Shown here in pieces: positions 1-8,876 of a stretch of 18,477 nucleotides of DNA (its first letter is position 1; each line of letters starts with the position of its first letter). The translations under genes were made by a program, and so were the position numbers. The stretch is from Rodentolepis nana (Eukaryota; Platyhelminthes; Cestoda; Cyclophyllidea; Hymenolepididae): contig UZAE01013860.1 in assembly GCA_900617975.1 (NCBI GenBank), positions 1-18,477 of the forward strand, in the 5' to 3' direction. Under the pieces are notes generated by a model. It did no database searches, had not been told where the DNA came from, and saw only the letters and a list, made by a program, of their open reading frames with translations.

Positions 1-210
1 GAACAGAAAAGTGTTTTAAAGATGTAAAAGAGACGGACAAAAAAAGCAGAGAAAATGTAAGATGGGTACTGTGGAAGTGGTGGAATATGGCATAGAGTGA
101 GGTGATGGTAGTTTGAAGTGAGAAGTCAACTGCCGGTTAATAGACTTTTTGCCATATGAGTATACGTTGCCCAGGGTGCACCACGTGGAGGTAAGTCCAT
201 CGCACACCCC
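1..210 (-). mobile_element. SINE-like retroposon, copy A (cut by window edge)
   Basis: This is the 5' part of the short retroposon that recurs three more times in the window. Read on the minus strand it begins with GGGGTGTGCGAT at 210. It then carries the conserved head (ACTTACCTCCACGTGG, then CCTGGGCAACG) and runs into the pyrimidine-rich body, which is cut by the window start. It matches copy D at 18168 over 43 consecutive identical bases in the head, so the two copies are young or closely related. Minus-strand open frames here with the peptide TSHFKLPSPH are translations of the repeat and not a gene. The 3' end and target-site duplication lie outside the window. Confidence 0.85.
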
Positions 211-780
211 ATAAACAGATATTAATGCATTTTGAAGTGTTTGAATTCTTTTCCGATTTTCCATTTTGAAATAAAATAATTAATCCAAACAATTGAATTT
301 CTGAAATATTTAGAATTATCTTAAGCACAGTTTTTTGCATTTGACTTGCATTTGTTGATGGACAACACAGCTCCAGTGGGTGAAGGAATGGCATCCAGTT
401 CTATAAATTCTACAGGAAAATACCAATTTAGAAATAATTTTATTTGCGTTATATTTAGTTGAATATCAGAATAAACGTAAAAATTACAATGACCAGAATT
501 AGAATTTCTGTTTAACGAAAGACGTAAAAGATGTGCCTTGAATATTAATAAGTCGTTAGGAGTATAAGTGATTAAGTGTTCTTTGTATCTACGAAAATTG
601 ATGCAATTTGTTTGAATTGAGTTGTTAGCTCATTCTAGAGGTTTTGGCAACCCATCTACTGGATTTTGATCGATGCGTTTCCAACTCTTGACGCCTGATT
701 TTGAAGAACTACAAACCTACTGCTATTTAGTAAATAAAATTACTCAGTGTTTATTTATTTTTTTCAATTTTAATGAGTCA
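211..780. other. AT-rich intergenic stretch, nothing recognised
   Basis: The stretch is AT-rich with frequent stop codons in all frames. I see no RNA gene, transposon ends or conserved motif. Confidence 0.6.
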
Positions 781-1171
781 TATAGTTTGACCCAGTCTCC
801 GGTTTATTGCGTTTTTTGTTAAACCACCCTTCTGGGTTGTCCTGCTTTTGGGACAGGCTCCACATTCTTAGTCTATTTCAGTCACAGCCTCGTAGGATTC
901 ACTTTATGCATTGCAATCAGTTACTCCTAACTTTTTGCCACTCCGCTTTCAAGCAATTAAGCCCACACTGGGAGGCCATGTTATTCATAGCATGCACCTC
1001 ATAACCCTATTTTGCTATTGAATCCACCCTTTCTTCCGCAATCTTTGCTCTTTTCCCCAAACTGCCAACCGCAGCGTCACTCTTCACAATCTCCAAGCCT
1101 TTCTAGAGGATCTTCCTGGACTCCACCTGTCCCTGCTTGTAGCACTTTTGGAGGGTGAGAGGTGAGCTAAA
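781..1171 (-). pseudogene. Unidentified coding-like remnant, minus strand
   Basis: One minus-strand frame opens after a TAA near 1172 and runs to about 917 with only two internal stops. Its most protein-like stretch reads GLEIVKSDAAVGSLGKRAKI, followed by AEERVDSIAK and a TAG. The frame then continues with GYEVHAMNNMASQCGLN. Further left, a shifted frame gives SESYEAVTEID, a stop, then ECGACPKSRTTQKGGL. Many codons follow the purine-any-pyrimidine pattern, and the patch is richer in GC than its flanks. I do not recognise the family. The pattern fits a decayed gene or transposon open frame, but chance cannot be excluded. Confidence 0.35.
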
Positions 1172-1208
1172 TTACCTCCGTGCTTCATACTTGCATAGTC
1201 GGAGGTAA
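1172..1208. repeat. Inverted repeat, 9 bp arms
   Basis: TTACCTCCG at 1172-1180 is the exact reverse complement of CGGAGGTAA at 1200-1208, with a 19-base loop. It lies at the upstream edge of the coding-like remnant. No function is evident. Confidence 0.5.
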
Positions 1209-2197
1209 CTTACAGTTGTCCATGTGAGACTGGGATCTCTTCAAAATATCTAAAGGCCAACAAGTGATTGTTCGATAGATTTGTCACCGTTGGAACATTG
1301 ATACAATGATGTACGACACTCTTGGTCGATGGGGGGTGGAAGGGGAGCTCTTTAAAAGGTTTCTTTATTTATGCCTTTAATCCGATTTGAGTTGGATTGG
1401 AATGAAAACGTCAACTATTTGACTGCAAGACATCACATCCAGTGATCGCGTGAAATGTCATAACTAAGCATTCAAGTTGATCAACAGTTCAACAAGCTTT
1501 GAGCATCGTGGTTTACGATTTACTTTGGATCTGTGGGGATAAATGAAGGAATTCGTACTTGGGAACATTGAGAAATAAAACATTGACCATCACCTGATAC
1601 TAAACGTTAGACAACCAACTGCACTAAGAATTCAAAGTCATTAAATTCTGTTTTCTTCACCTTGCATTTCTTAAATAGATCCCTTCCCGTTTCATATCTT
1701 CCTGGATGGTTCTCGGATTCATCGTAATTAAAAATTACGGTTCTTTTTCATACCAAGTCAATAGCATTAAGACTATCAAGTAATTTTCATTAATAAAAAA
1801 GCATCATTTTAATAAATATCACAATAGTTACTGATTTTTCGAACTAAGGAAAGACCAATGTGGTGAAAATACTTAAAAATAGCATAAAATGAGATCAAGA
1901 TTTTTAAAAAATTGTTTGAAGTAATGTTGCATCTAATTTGTTAGATGATTAGATATAATTAGAATCGCAGTCTCCTTGCGTTTTAGAGTAAAAGTCAAAG
2001 GGTATAAATTGAAAAAATATAAATTTCTAGCAATAAGGAAACATAAAATGAATAGTTATTGAATGATATTAAAAAAAGAGTGCATTTGAAACAATCTCCT
2101 CAATACTTGTTAACACTGCGAATAAGCCGTAAATAAACCTCAGCAATCTCGTTGGGGAAAGCCACTTGCATGAAAGTGATCCCGAAATTAGCTAAGT
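1209..2197. other. AT-rich stretch with one small hairpin
   Basis: No gene is seen. The only structure I can point to is a perfect inverted repeat, CGTAATT at 1723-1729 and AATTACG at 1733-1739, with a 3-base loop. An inverted repeat of this size is expected by chance in DNA this AT-rich. Confidence 0.55.
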
Positions 2198-2211
2198 TAC
2201 CTCAACGGTAT
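2198..2211. repeat. Target-site duplication, 5' side of SINE copy B
   Basis: TACCTCAACGGTAT is repeated exactly at 2585-2598, directly after the (TAAA)n tail. A 14 bp perfect direct repeat flanking a tailed element is the expected footprint of LINE-type target-primed reverse transcription. Confidence 0.9.
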
Positions 2212-2584
2212 GGGGTGTGGGATAGAATTACCTCCTCGTGGTATCCCCTGGGCAACGTATAGTCATACGGCAAAAAGTCCATTAACCGGCAGTTGACTTC
2301 TCACTTCAAACTACCATCACACCGGCAGTTGACTTCTCACTTCAAACTACCATCACCCACACTGTATGTCATATTTGACCCCTACCACAGTACTCATATT
2401 ACCCTTTCTGAGCCTTTGTGTTTGTTTGTTTCTTTTACATCTGTGAATCACTCTTCTATTCCCCCTCCCGAATTCTTCTCACTTTGATGTTCCTTCTCCT
2501 CCTCTCTGAGAAGCCCGAAAGGAAACTAAAGGGCTAATGATAACCATGAAAACGTCTGCCATTTGTTATAAATAAATAAATAAA
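2212..2584 (+). mobile_element. SINE-like retroposon, copy B (complete)
   Basis: This is the only copy with both ends clearly defined. It runs from GGGGTGTGGGATAG, directly after the target-site duplication, to an ATAAATAAATAAATAAA tail directly before the second copy of the duplication. In order it has a conserved head (CTGGGCAACGTATA), a middle with TTCAAACTACCATCAC, a pyrimidine-rich body (CTTTTACATC, CCCCCTCCC) and a 3' region with GGGCTAATGATAACCATGAA followed by the tail. It carries an internal 36 bp tandem duplication, so the family length would be about 337 bp without it. It codes for no enzyme and must depend on a LINE elsewhere for movement. I do not recognise a named family. Confidence 0.88.
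2285..2356 (+). repeat. 36 bp perfect tandem duplication inside SINE copy B
   Basis: Bases 2285-2320 and 2321-2356 are identical. Each unit runs from ACCGGCAGTTGACTTC to CTACCATCAC. The other three copies have only one unit, so the duplication is specific to this copy or its sublineage. Confidence 0.95.
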
Positions 2585-2598
2585 TACCTCAACGGTAT
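2585..2598. repeat. Target-site duplication, 3' side of SINE copy B
   Basis: This is an exact copy of 2198-2211 (TACCTCAACGGTAT), directly after the (TAAA)n tail. Confidence 0.9.
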
Positions 2599-2649
2599 TG
2601 CGAAGGCAGAACACATGACGTTGAATAAATTTATTCAGATCATGATGCC

Positions 2650-2880
2650 AGTGGCACAGAGCTTAGTCATTAAATACGGTTATGGGTGAGCTGACCCAGC
2701 AGTGACCATTGATTGTTGATTGGTTGAGAGGTCTCTACATTTGCGCGACCTCTTTTGTTCCCTAACGCGGTCAGCAACACGGCCGCACATTTCAGGATGC
2801 TCGAGGGCACATGAGATTCCTTAGTTCAGCCATGCTATTGTTATGCTCCCCCCATAATACTCCCTCTCTAAAACAGGTAG
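2650..2880 (-). other. Unidentified coding-like patch with a splice-acceptor-like site, minus strand
   Basis: Read on the minus strand, a pyrimidine-rich tract ending in CTACCTGTTTTAG near 2873-2885 looks like a good 3' splice site. After it one frame gives EGVLWGEHNNSMAELRNLMC and stops shortly after. A second frame gives CALEHPEMCGRVADRVREQK and continues to QQSMVTAGSAHP and a TAA. The patch is GC-rich and rich in CpG against its surroundings. The two frames do not join without a shift, so it may be a decayed element. A near-palindrome, TGGGTGAGCTGACCCA, sits at its left end, about 2684-2699. I cannot name a family. Confidence 0.3.
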
Positions 2881-2928
2881 AGAAAACAACGTTCGATGCC
2901 TACCTGCTCAACATATTCGGCCAGTAAT

Positions 2929-2939
2929 GGGGGGGGGGG
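2929..2939 (+). repeat. Poly-G tract, 11 G
   Basis: Uninterrupted G run on the plus strand, followed by T. It is one of eleven such tracts in the window. Confidence 0.9.
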
Positions 2940-4369
2940 TTACGATTCCATCATAAACAGTGTGAAGAACTTTGAGCCGAGATGTGTTAGTTATCGGAAT
3001 ATTGTGTAAACAGTGTCTGTGAGGTTTTGAATGGAAGATTAAAAGGGTGTACATTATCAGTGATTCCGGATGTGCAAGGAAAAATAGAGTAATTCAAGGG
3101 GGTCTACTTAAGGGAGGTCTAAATAGGATTCCAAACCAACAAGTAGTCAGCAATAGTTGGTGGGCTGCTTGTTTTTCAGATTGAGGCATCCAGGCTCCCA
3201 AAGTCATTTATATTACCCTCAATGAATGCATGCCACTAAACTATCCTTGATTGCAAGTAATATGCAAGTATTGAGAATTGGGAGTGCTACTTTTGATTCG
3301 CTCGTTACTTACTTTTTATGTTTGTCGGTTGGAAGTAAAGCAGGCAGTGACGGGGTTTTGCGAAGATATTCGCAAGTTGAGGGGGGTACATCTCTGTCCT
3401 GCCGACATTGTCAAAGACTCCCAACGTGAATTAGTTGATTGAGGAGAGAAAGCATACTGAAATATCGTTCTTGGTTTGGTAATTCCCTCTTAGTTTGAAT
3501 ACACTTACCAGCAGTAGGAACCATAAATTTTGATTTGTTGAATCGAAAATGGTAAATGAAGGGAGTGGCGACCACAGCATTACCTCCAATGCGAGAGGAC
3601 GAATGGAGTCATTTGACGTGGAAATTTGATGCACTGGCGAAAGTTATAAGAGGAGGAAGAGGATTACCAGATGTGCAACACGAAAAAGAATCCCAATTGT
3701 AGGAGGGAGATTCGGTTTCGGTTGAGAAGATCAAGTTAAGTTTCGTAAATCACTTCAGGATCACCAATTACGTAGTGGACGCCGCAATAGAATGCCGACA
3801 AAAAATTCAAAAGCTAAGTAGTTGTTAAGTGGTTAGTTTCCACAGTTTGTCTCTAAGTCACCCATCAGCATTATCAGTAATCAGAACCACATTTTTCCTA
3901 CGGGGTTGAGGGTTCATTGGTACAAAGCTACTATAGTTTGCCATCAAAAGTCAAGTAATATAACACTCTATTAGTTCATTCTTACACAGCTTTTGCTTAA
4001 TTAATGCAGTGTTATGAAGTCGGTGTACTGTGTCATGACTCGTGAAGCTAGCTACCAAGGTGTAACTTGTGTGGCAAAGTCTAGACCACCTAGTATTACT
4101 ACAGCATGGAACTGCTATACCTCTCCAAAATCAATAAAAACTAATCTCAATAACTTAATCCTTAGCCTGAACTGGGTGTCGAGACGTTGAAATTCCTAAA
4201 CTTCATTGATGGTGTAGATCCCCATGTTCAAACATTAAAAGTTTCGTTTGCTTTAGAAACAACAAAGTGCTTAATTCCATTGAAGTTATCAGAAATTATG
4301 CACACGTTAACTTCTGCATCCGACAATCACTCTAATTGAAGTGTTACAAGAAAGGTATACGCACCATGA
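2940..4369. other. Intergenic stretch, no gene recognised
   Basis: Only short frames are open here. A 67-residue plus-strand frame at 3226-3429 and a 67-residue minus-strand frame at 3431-3634 have no recognisable motif, and their composition does not stand out. Confidence 0.5.
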
Positions 4370-4655
4370 CTAATCTGTCGCGGCAATAAGAGTGAGTGGT
4401 GCACGCAGTATTTGAGCTTATCCATCAAAAAGCATCCACAGAGGAAGAGAGAAGCATTTAGCCGTCGCCTGCAACAGGCTCTCCTATCAGTGAAACAGAG
4501 CCAAAAACACCCGAAACTCCCTTTCCTCTACCCACGCCGAGTCATACACACATGTGGCCTGGACGAACTCTGGTTGTTTTTCAACTCAGAAATTGCAAAA
4601 ATTACTCACTCCAATCAGGGTGGTCTACTTTTGACGAAGGCAAGGGAGGGGAGGC
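4370..4655 (+). other. Unidentified open frame ending in a poly-G tract
   Basis: The plus-strand frame is open from 4370, after a TGA at 4367-4369, for about 95 codons until it enters the G-run at 4656. It reads SIKKHPQRKREAFSRRLQQA, then VIHTCGLDELWLFFNSEIAK. It is basic at the start and its DNA is richer in GC than the flanks. There is no clear start codon (the frame's TTG at 4412 is not a credible animal start), no motif I recognise and no strong splice site. The continuation beyond the G-run and the Ns cannot be trusted because the run length is uncertain. It may be an exon fragment, or a chance frame. Confidence 0.22.
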
Positions 4656-4692
4656 GGGGGGGGGGGGGGGGGGGGGGAANNNGGGGGTGGGA
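4656..4692 (+). repeat. Poly-G tract, 22 G, followed by undetermined bases
   Basis: A run of 22 G at 4656-4677 is followed by AA, three Ns (4680-4682) and more G-rich sequence. The preceding bases are also purine-rich (CAAGGGAGGGGAGGC). The Ns suggest that sequencing or assembly failed in this tract, so its true length is unknown. Confidence 0.9.
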
Positions 4693-5220
4693 ACGCACCG
4701 ATTTCGCACGAAAAATTAGTTATCAACACCAGCATCATCATCATGATCATCCATTCACCCGTCCATTCAGCTCCAATCAGATTTAGCGACTACTGTCGAT
4801 GTCTTTAAAGTTACTGCCAACACCGTTTCAATTATTTAGGAAGGAGACTTGTAATTCGCATGTGCGCGGTAGGTGTTTACATAGAGGTAGCAACTTCAAT
4901 AGAGGGTGGGGGGAGGGGGGCAATAATGACACTTTAATTAAATTTATTTTCGGCTGTGTAGACGGGGTGTTTTTTCTGCATGGAAGTGCGTGAAAGATTG
5001 AAGTTAAGTTAAGTTGAAAAATCTACCACAAGTAAGTTGAATTACATTTCAAATTAAATTAAATCTGCCTCAAAAGTAACGATGACGTTTAGGCAGAGCG
5101 CTTCTGTACCCCAAATGAAGGCTTATAAGTACTACTACTACTACTATAAACAGGAATTTGGAAAGTATTGTATTAATGAATGTGAATGACATTGCATATT
5201 TCCAAATGCCATCAGCGCTC
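4693..5220. other. Intergenic stretch with short microsatellites
   Basis: It contains a CAT repeat at 4733-4744 and a TAC repeat at 5130-5144. A purine-rich patch with short G runs lies near 4904-4920. No gene is recognised. Confidence 0.55.
5130..5144 (+). repeat. (TAC)5 microsatellite
   Basis: Five perfect TAC units followed by TAT. Confidence 0.85.
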
Positions 5221-5231
5221 TCAAGATTTAT

Positions 5232-5550
5232 TTAGCTACTTTATATCAAATTTCAGGCGTTTTGATAGTTTTCATTAGCCCCTTAGTTGACTTCAGGCTT
5301 CACAGAGGGGAAGGAACATCAAATTGACACAAAACGAGAGAGGGGGGGGGGAATAAAAGAGTGTTTCAAAGATGTAAAAGTGACAGACACAAAGGCAGAG
5401 AAAAGGTGAGGTGAGTAATGTGGAAGGAGTCGAATATGACATACAGTGGGGTAATGGTAGTTTGAAGTGGGAAGTCAACTTGCGGTTAGTAGACTTTTTT
5501 TTGCAGTATGAGCACCACGTGGAGGTAAGTCTATCGCACACCCCGCACTC
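5232..5550 (-). mobile_element. SINE-like retroposon, copy C
   Basis: This is a minus-strand copy with both ends in the window. The 5' end reads GGGGTGTGCGATAG (5531-5544). The 3' end has AGTCAACTAAGGGGCTAATG and a decayed AAATAAA-like tail near 5232. Imperfect flanking repeats, TCAAGATTTAT at 5221-5231 and CCAAGATTAAT at 5551-5561 (9 of 11 matching), are a plausible target-site duplication. It has lost 18 bp of the head (junction at 5512/5513) that copies A and D keep. Its C-rich body appears on the plus strand as the 10-G run at 5342-5351. The open frame with TSHFKLPLPHCMSYST is a translation of the repeat. Confidence 0.83.
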
Positions 5551-5561
5551 CCAAGATTAAT

Positions 5562-6440
5562 AGTTTACAATGCTATTGAATAAAAAACATGCAGAACACT
5601 TGGAACTACATTTTTCATTCAGGATACAAAAGGCTAAATTTAGAATGCAAATTTATTTAAACATATTGACCTTTTATTCTCTGTTTCTTCTTCAATCTGC
5701 TATTCTCAGTTATTTGCTATTTCTCTTGCATCGCCTTGGATTGTGATTGATTAAATGCGAACAAAGTGCGCATCATTTATCCAAGAAATTACGTGTTTGC
5801 CTTAGCTGTTTATAATCGAGGATATGATATTTAGTTCTCCTGTGTAGAAAAAATGTAAATGAAGTTGAAAAATATTCGTAATTTTCTATCTAAATGGTAA
5901 TGCAAATTCTCTCCAATATAATTTAGAACTTCCATATTTGGACACACCATAACACTTTAATAAAAAAGGACTTTCAAAACCTATCTAACTTTTATAATGG
6001 GCTCTAAAATTTTTCATAGCAAGCATGTTATTTTCCAGAATATAAAAGTGCGATTTTAAGCTTGTGCTATTAACCAAGAATGTGGGCAAATAGACTGTGG
6101 AAAATAGTGATGATATACTCCACCAACTGTTAATCATTGCGGTGCACAATTTTAAGTCCTTCCAAGAAATGGGAAATTTATCTTTAAAACGATGACAAAA
6201 AAAGAAAGCGCTATATGAATTTCAATCACACGCACATACGAATTAGAGTTAAGGTGGGGTGGGGAAAGGGGGGAGGGGGGGGGGAGTTTAATAAAATTTT
6301 TCACCATGATATCAAGAAAATAATATTTCGAGCGGAAGGTAGCTGAAATCGCTTTACAAAAAAAAGAATGATAAATTATTGTCAAATTTGGTGAAAAAAT
6401 GTTAATTAACAGAAATATTACATTAGTGGTTTTTTTTAAT
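5562..6440. other. AT-rich stretch with a G-rich patch, no gene recognised
   Basis: Mostly AT-rich, with stops in all frames. The only notable element is the G-rich patch at 6254-6285. Confidence 0.55.
6254..6285 (+). repeat. G-rich tract with quadruplex potential
   Basis: The sequence holds successive G-runs separated by single T or A bases or AAA, ending in ten G at 6275-6284. Four or more runs of at least three G with short loops meet the usual pattern for a G-quadruplex. Confidence 0.75.
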
Positions 6441-6441
6441 T

Positions 6442-6442
<1 letters not shown>

Positions 6443-6481
<39 letters not shown>

Positions 6482-6515
6482 NGGGTGGGGAGGGGGTGAG
6501 GGAGGTGGCGGGACA
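6443..6515 (+). repeat. Poly-G tract, 39 G, then G-rich segment
   Basis: There are 39 uninterrupted G at 6443-6481, an N at 6482, then GGGTGGGGAGGGGG and further G-runs up to about 6512. This is the longest homopolymer in the window. The N beside it marks a doubtful base call or join, so 39 may not be the true length. Confidence 0.9.
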
Positions 6516-7710
6516 GTAGATTTTAAATAGATATTTCATGTTTCATAAAGCGAACTTTTGATATCGTCTCTTGGATTGCAGCAAATACTTTTGTCTGTGA
6601 TGTGTCCGACGACTGTTTTCTTTATCACGACGGCTGATCTTGTCACCCCGCAATTTTCTTTCCCTTCCGATTGTTAACAAATCGAAATAAAGGTCTGTTA
6701 AGGAGCTTAACATGTCATGGATGAGAAGTATTACTTGTTATTTTTTGTTATTGATTCACAGTTGTTTTTCACATACAATCCAAAACCAATTAATCAATCA
6801 ATCTATAAAAATTTGTCCTGCTGTGGTGGAGGAAATTAGCTCTTCTACTTATTAGATCGTTTAGAGGGGTAGGACAGTGTTCGGAGGAGGGGAGATTATG
6901 TATAAGGCAAAAAATGGGACAGTTGTTTAAACACGGTTAATATTTCCGTTTTACGAGTTCCCCTTTTATCAGGCAAATTTGAATCAGCGCGCGAAATGCG
7001 GAATTATTAAAAAAATAACCCGTGAAAAGCCTTGCTGTTCAGATGCTATTTTCTACCATTTCAAAAACTATCTTATAGAAAGTTTCAGCTCCCACCTCTA
7101 AAAGTGAGCCTCAATGCGATATTTTGATCAAATGGGCAATCAAATTTGTACAAAAGAACATTTTTATGCACATATGTTTCAAGGTTATTGGGCAGTAAGG
7201 AGTCTTGATTGATTGTGGGCTTAGTCCCTTTTATTATTAGTGGTAAATGGAATAGCAAGGAAGGAATGCAATGCAGTGTAAATAAATTGTTTAAGAAAGA
7301 CATTCTGTGGCAATAAATGAAAAGATTTTGTTTGCGAAGTGAAACTGTTCACATGAGATGACATTTCTGGCCCTTGTTTCTAGCATTAGAGTTAGCTTAA
7401 TGATGATACCGAAATTGATGTCTGTTCAAGTGCAAAAAATGAGACATTAGGGTGAAATTAAGGAAGGAGACTGAGTGATTTTGTGTAAGAAGAAGGCTCA
7501 AGGCATCGTCTAGACCTCTTTGATGTTCATCATGCTTGTAATTATACCTCTTCGGTAACGAATTTATGGAGGGTTTGTGGTCATAAACATGGCAAAAGGC
7601 ACCTGCATTGAGCCCGCAGATTTATTTCTCATGCTTACACATTGTAGGTGGTCTTTCTGTGGTGGAGGGCACCTAATTGGGTTAATAGAAGAGATGAAGG
7701 AGGGTTGTTT
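6516..7710. other. AT-rich stretch, no gene recognised
   Basis: A 72-residue minus-strand frame at 7085-7303 has no motif or compositional support. No RNA gene or transposon end is seen. Confidence 0.5.
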
Positions 7711-7746
7711 GGGGGGGGGGGTAGGGGAAGGAGGGGGAGGGGGTTG
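7711..7746 (+). repeat. Poly-G tract, 11 G, with further G-runs
   Basis: Eleven G at 7711-7721, then GGGG, GGGGG and GGGGG runs with short spacers up to 7746. This has quadruplex potential on the plus strand. The open frame across it (GGGGRGRRGRG) is a by-product of the repeat. Confidence 0.85.
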
Positions 7747-8500
7747 AGGCCCAACTACTTTGCTACAGCAGCAAAAAGGAGCACCACAGTGGGAGGAATT
7801 TTTATCGTTCCTTGTTGCTACGACAGACCCCCCCTCTCTCCCCTCTAATTGACTTGCATTTGGACTAGGTCAAATTTATGACTAAAGACTGCGGTATTTT
7901 AGTCACCAGGACTATGAGTTGGACTGATGGAGACTGCGTAAGAGTAAAGGTTGAGAAAAAAACAAGAGGTGGGAATTTTGGCTGCTAACATTTTGGTGTT
8001 TATAAACTTGGCATTAATTAGCAATAAACTAGACTCTAATAAAATCACTTAAATCAGTCGCCGTTTAGGCAATAATGGGTTTTAAAATTTTGTAATTTAT
8101 CAGATACTGCCAATAACATATCTTTCTTCCAATTCAGGAAAACCTGAAGGGCTTTCTTAAAGATGACTTATCGATGTCCTCATATCGCATACTGGTCACA
8201 CTGTCGATGCATAGTAATGCGAGAAATTCTCAGGACTTCACTGACAGCTAAAAAGATTTCAACTTTTAATCATTTGTAGAAATGAGAAGTTTTTTGAGGG
8301 GAATATGCTACCAAGACAAATGTCCCTTTTAACTAGCCCCCCCCCCCCCACGGCTCTCGAATGAAGATAATGCTTGGCATTACTAAATATTTAATTGCCG
8401 GATAGGGCATCTTCCATGCAGTGATTTAAGTATTGACCTTCCTCGGCTATTTACTGAATACTTAAATGTAAATTATGCTTATACTCATTGATTCTGTGTC
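7747..8500. other. Intergenic stretch, no gene recognised
   Basis: It holds the only long C-run on the plus strand (8337-8349) and otherwise ordinary AT-rich sequence with stops in all frames. Confidence 0.5.
8337..8349 (-). repeat. Poly-C tract, 13 C (poly-G on minus strand)
   Basis: This is the single long C-run on the plus strand, against eleven G-runs of 10 or more. Confidence 0.9.
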
Positions 8501-8507
8501 TTTTCAG

Positions 8508-8580
8508 TTCTAGATCCCAGTGTCATGGTTTTAAGGTGATAAAAGCGAAAAAGGACATAGAATTCGTCTACTGGCTTTGA
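8508..8580 (+). other. Possible exon after a good 3' splice site
   Basis: The sequence GATTCTGTGTCTTTTCAG ends at 8507 and closely fits an animal 3' splice site. After it, one frame (from 8509) reads SRSQCHGFKVIKAKKDIEFV, then YWL and a TGA at 8578-8580. It could be a short terminal exon. No upstream donor or partner exon was identified and no family is recognised, so the call rests on the acceptor alone. Confidence 0.2.
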
Positions 8581-8876
8581 ATGAGGTACAAATACATGGC
8601 AGGAATGTTGTTAGCTGCGCGGTATTGGAGTGGCGGTGAAAGTACATGACTGTCAGGTCAGAAGTCACGAGACAGATCTTCATCGGCGGAAGGCCAGCGG
8701 CACTAATTAACTCTTCCCAGTAGGAGAATGGAAATGACCAAATGCTAGTATCTCGTAGGAGGGATGACAACATATCCTCCGCCTGTTCATTGAAGGCATG
8801 ATTTGAATGTGAAAGAAGGTGATTGCGACATTAACTTATTCAGACTTCTCCAATGACTGACATAGATGGGAAGTAG

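Noticed and set aside
16..264. Open frame containing TSHFKLPSPHSMPYST, and similar peptides at 2293-2487, 5293-5541 and 18130-18360
   Set aside because: All four lie on the SINE-like repeat and translate the same non-coding DNA. Copy-specific indels would break any shared protein.
7085..7303. 72-residue minus-strand frame as a gene
   Set aside because: It has AT-rich composition, no domain and no codon-pattern support.
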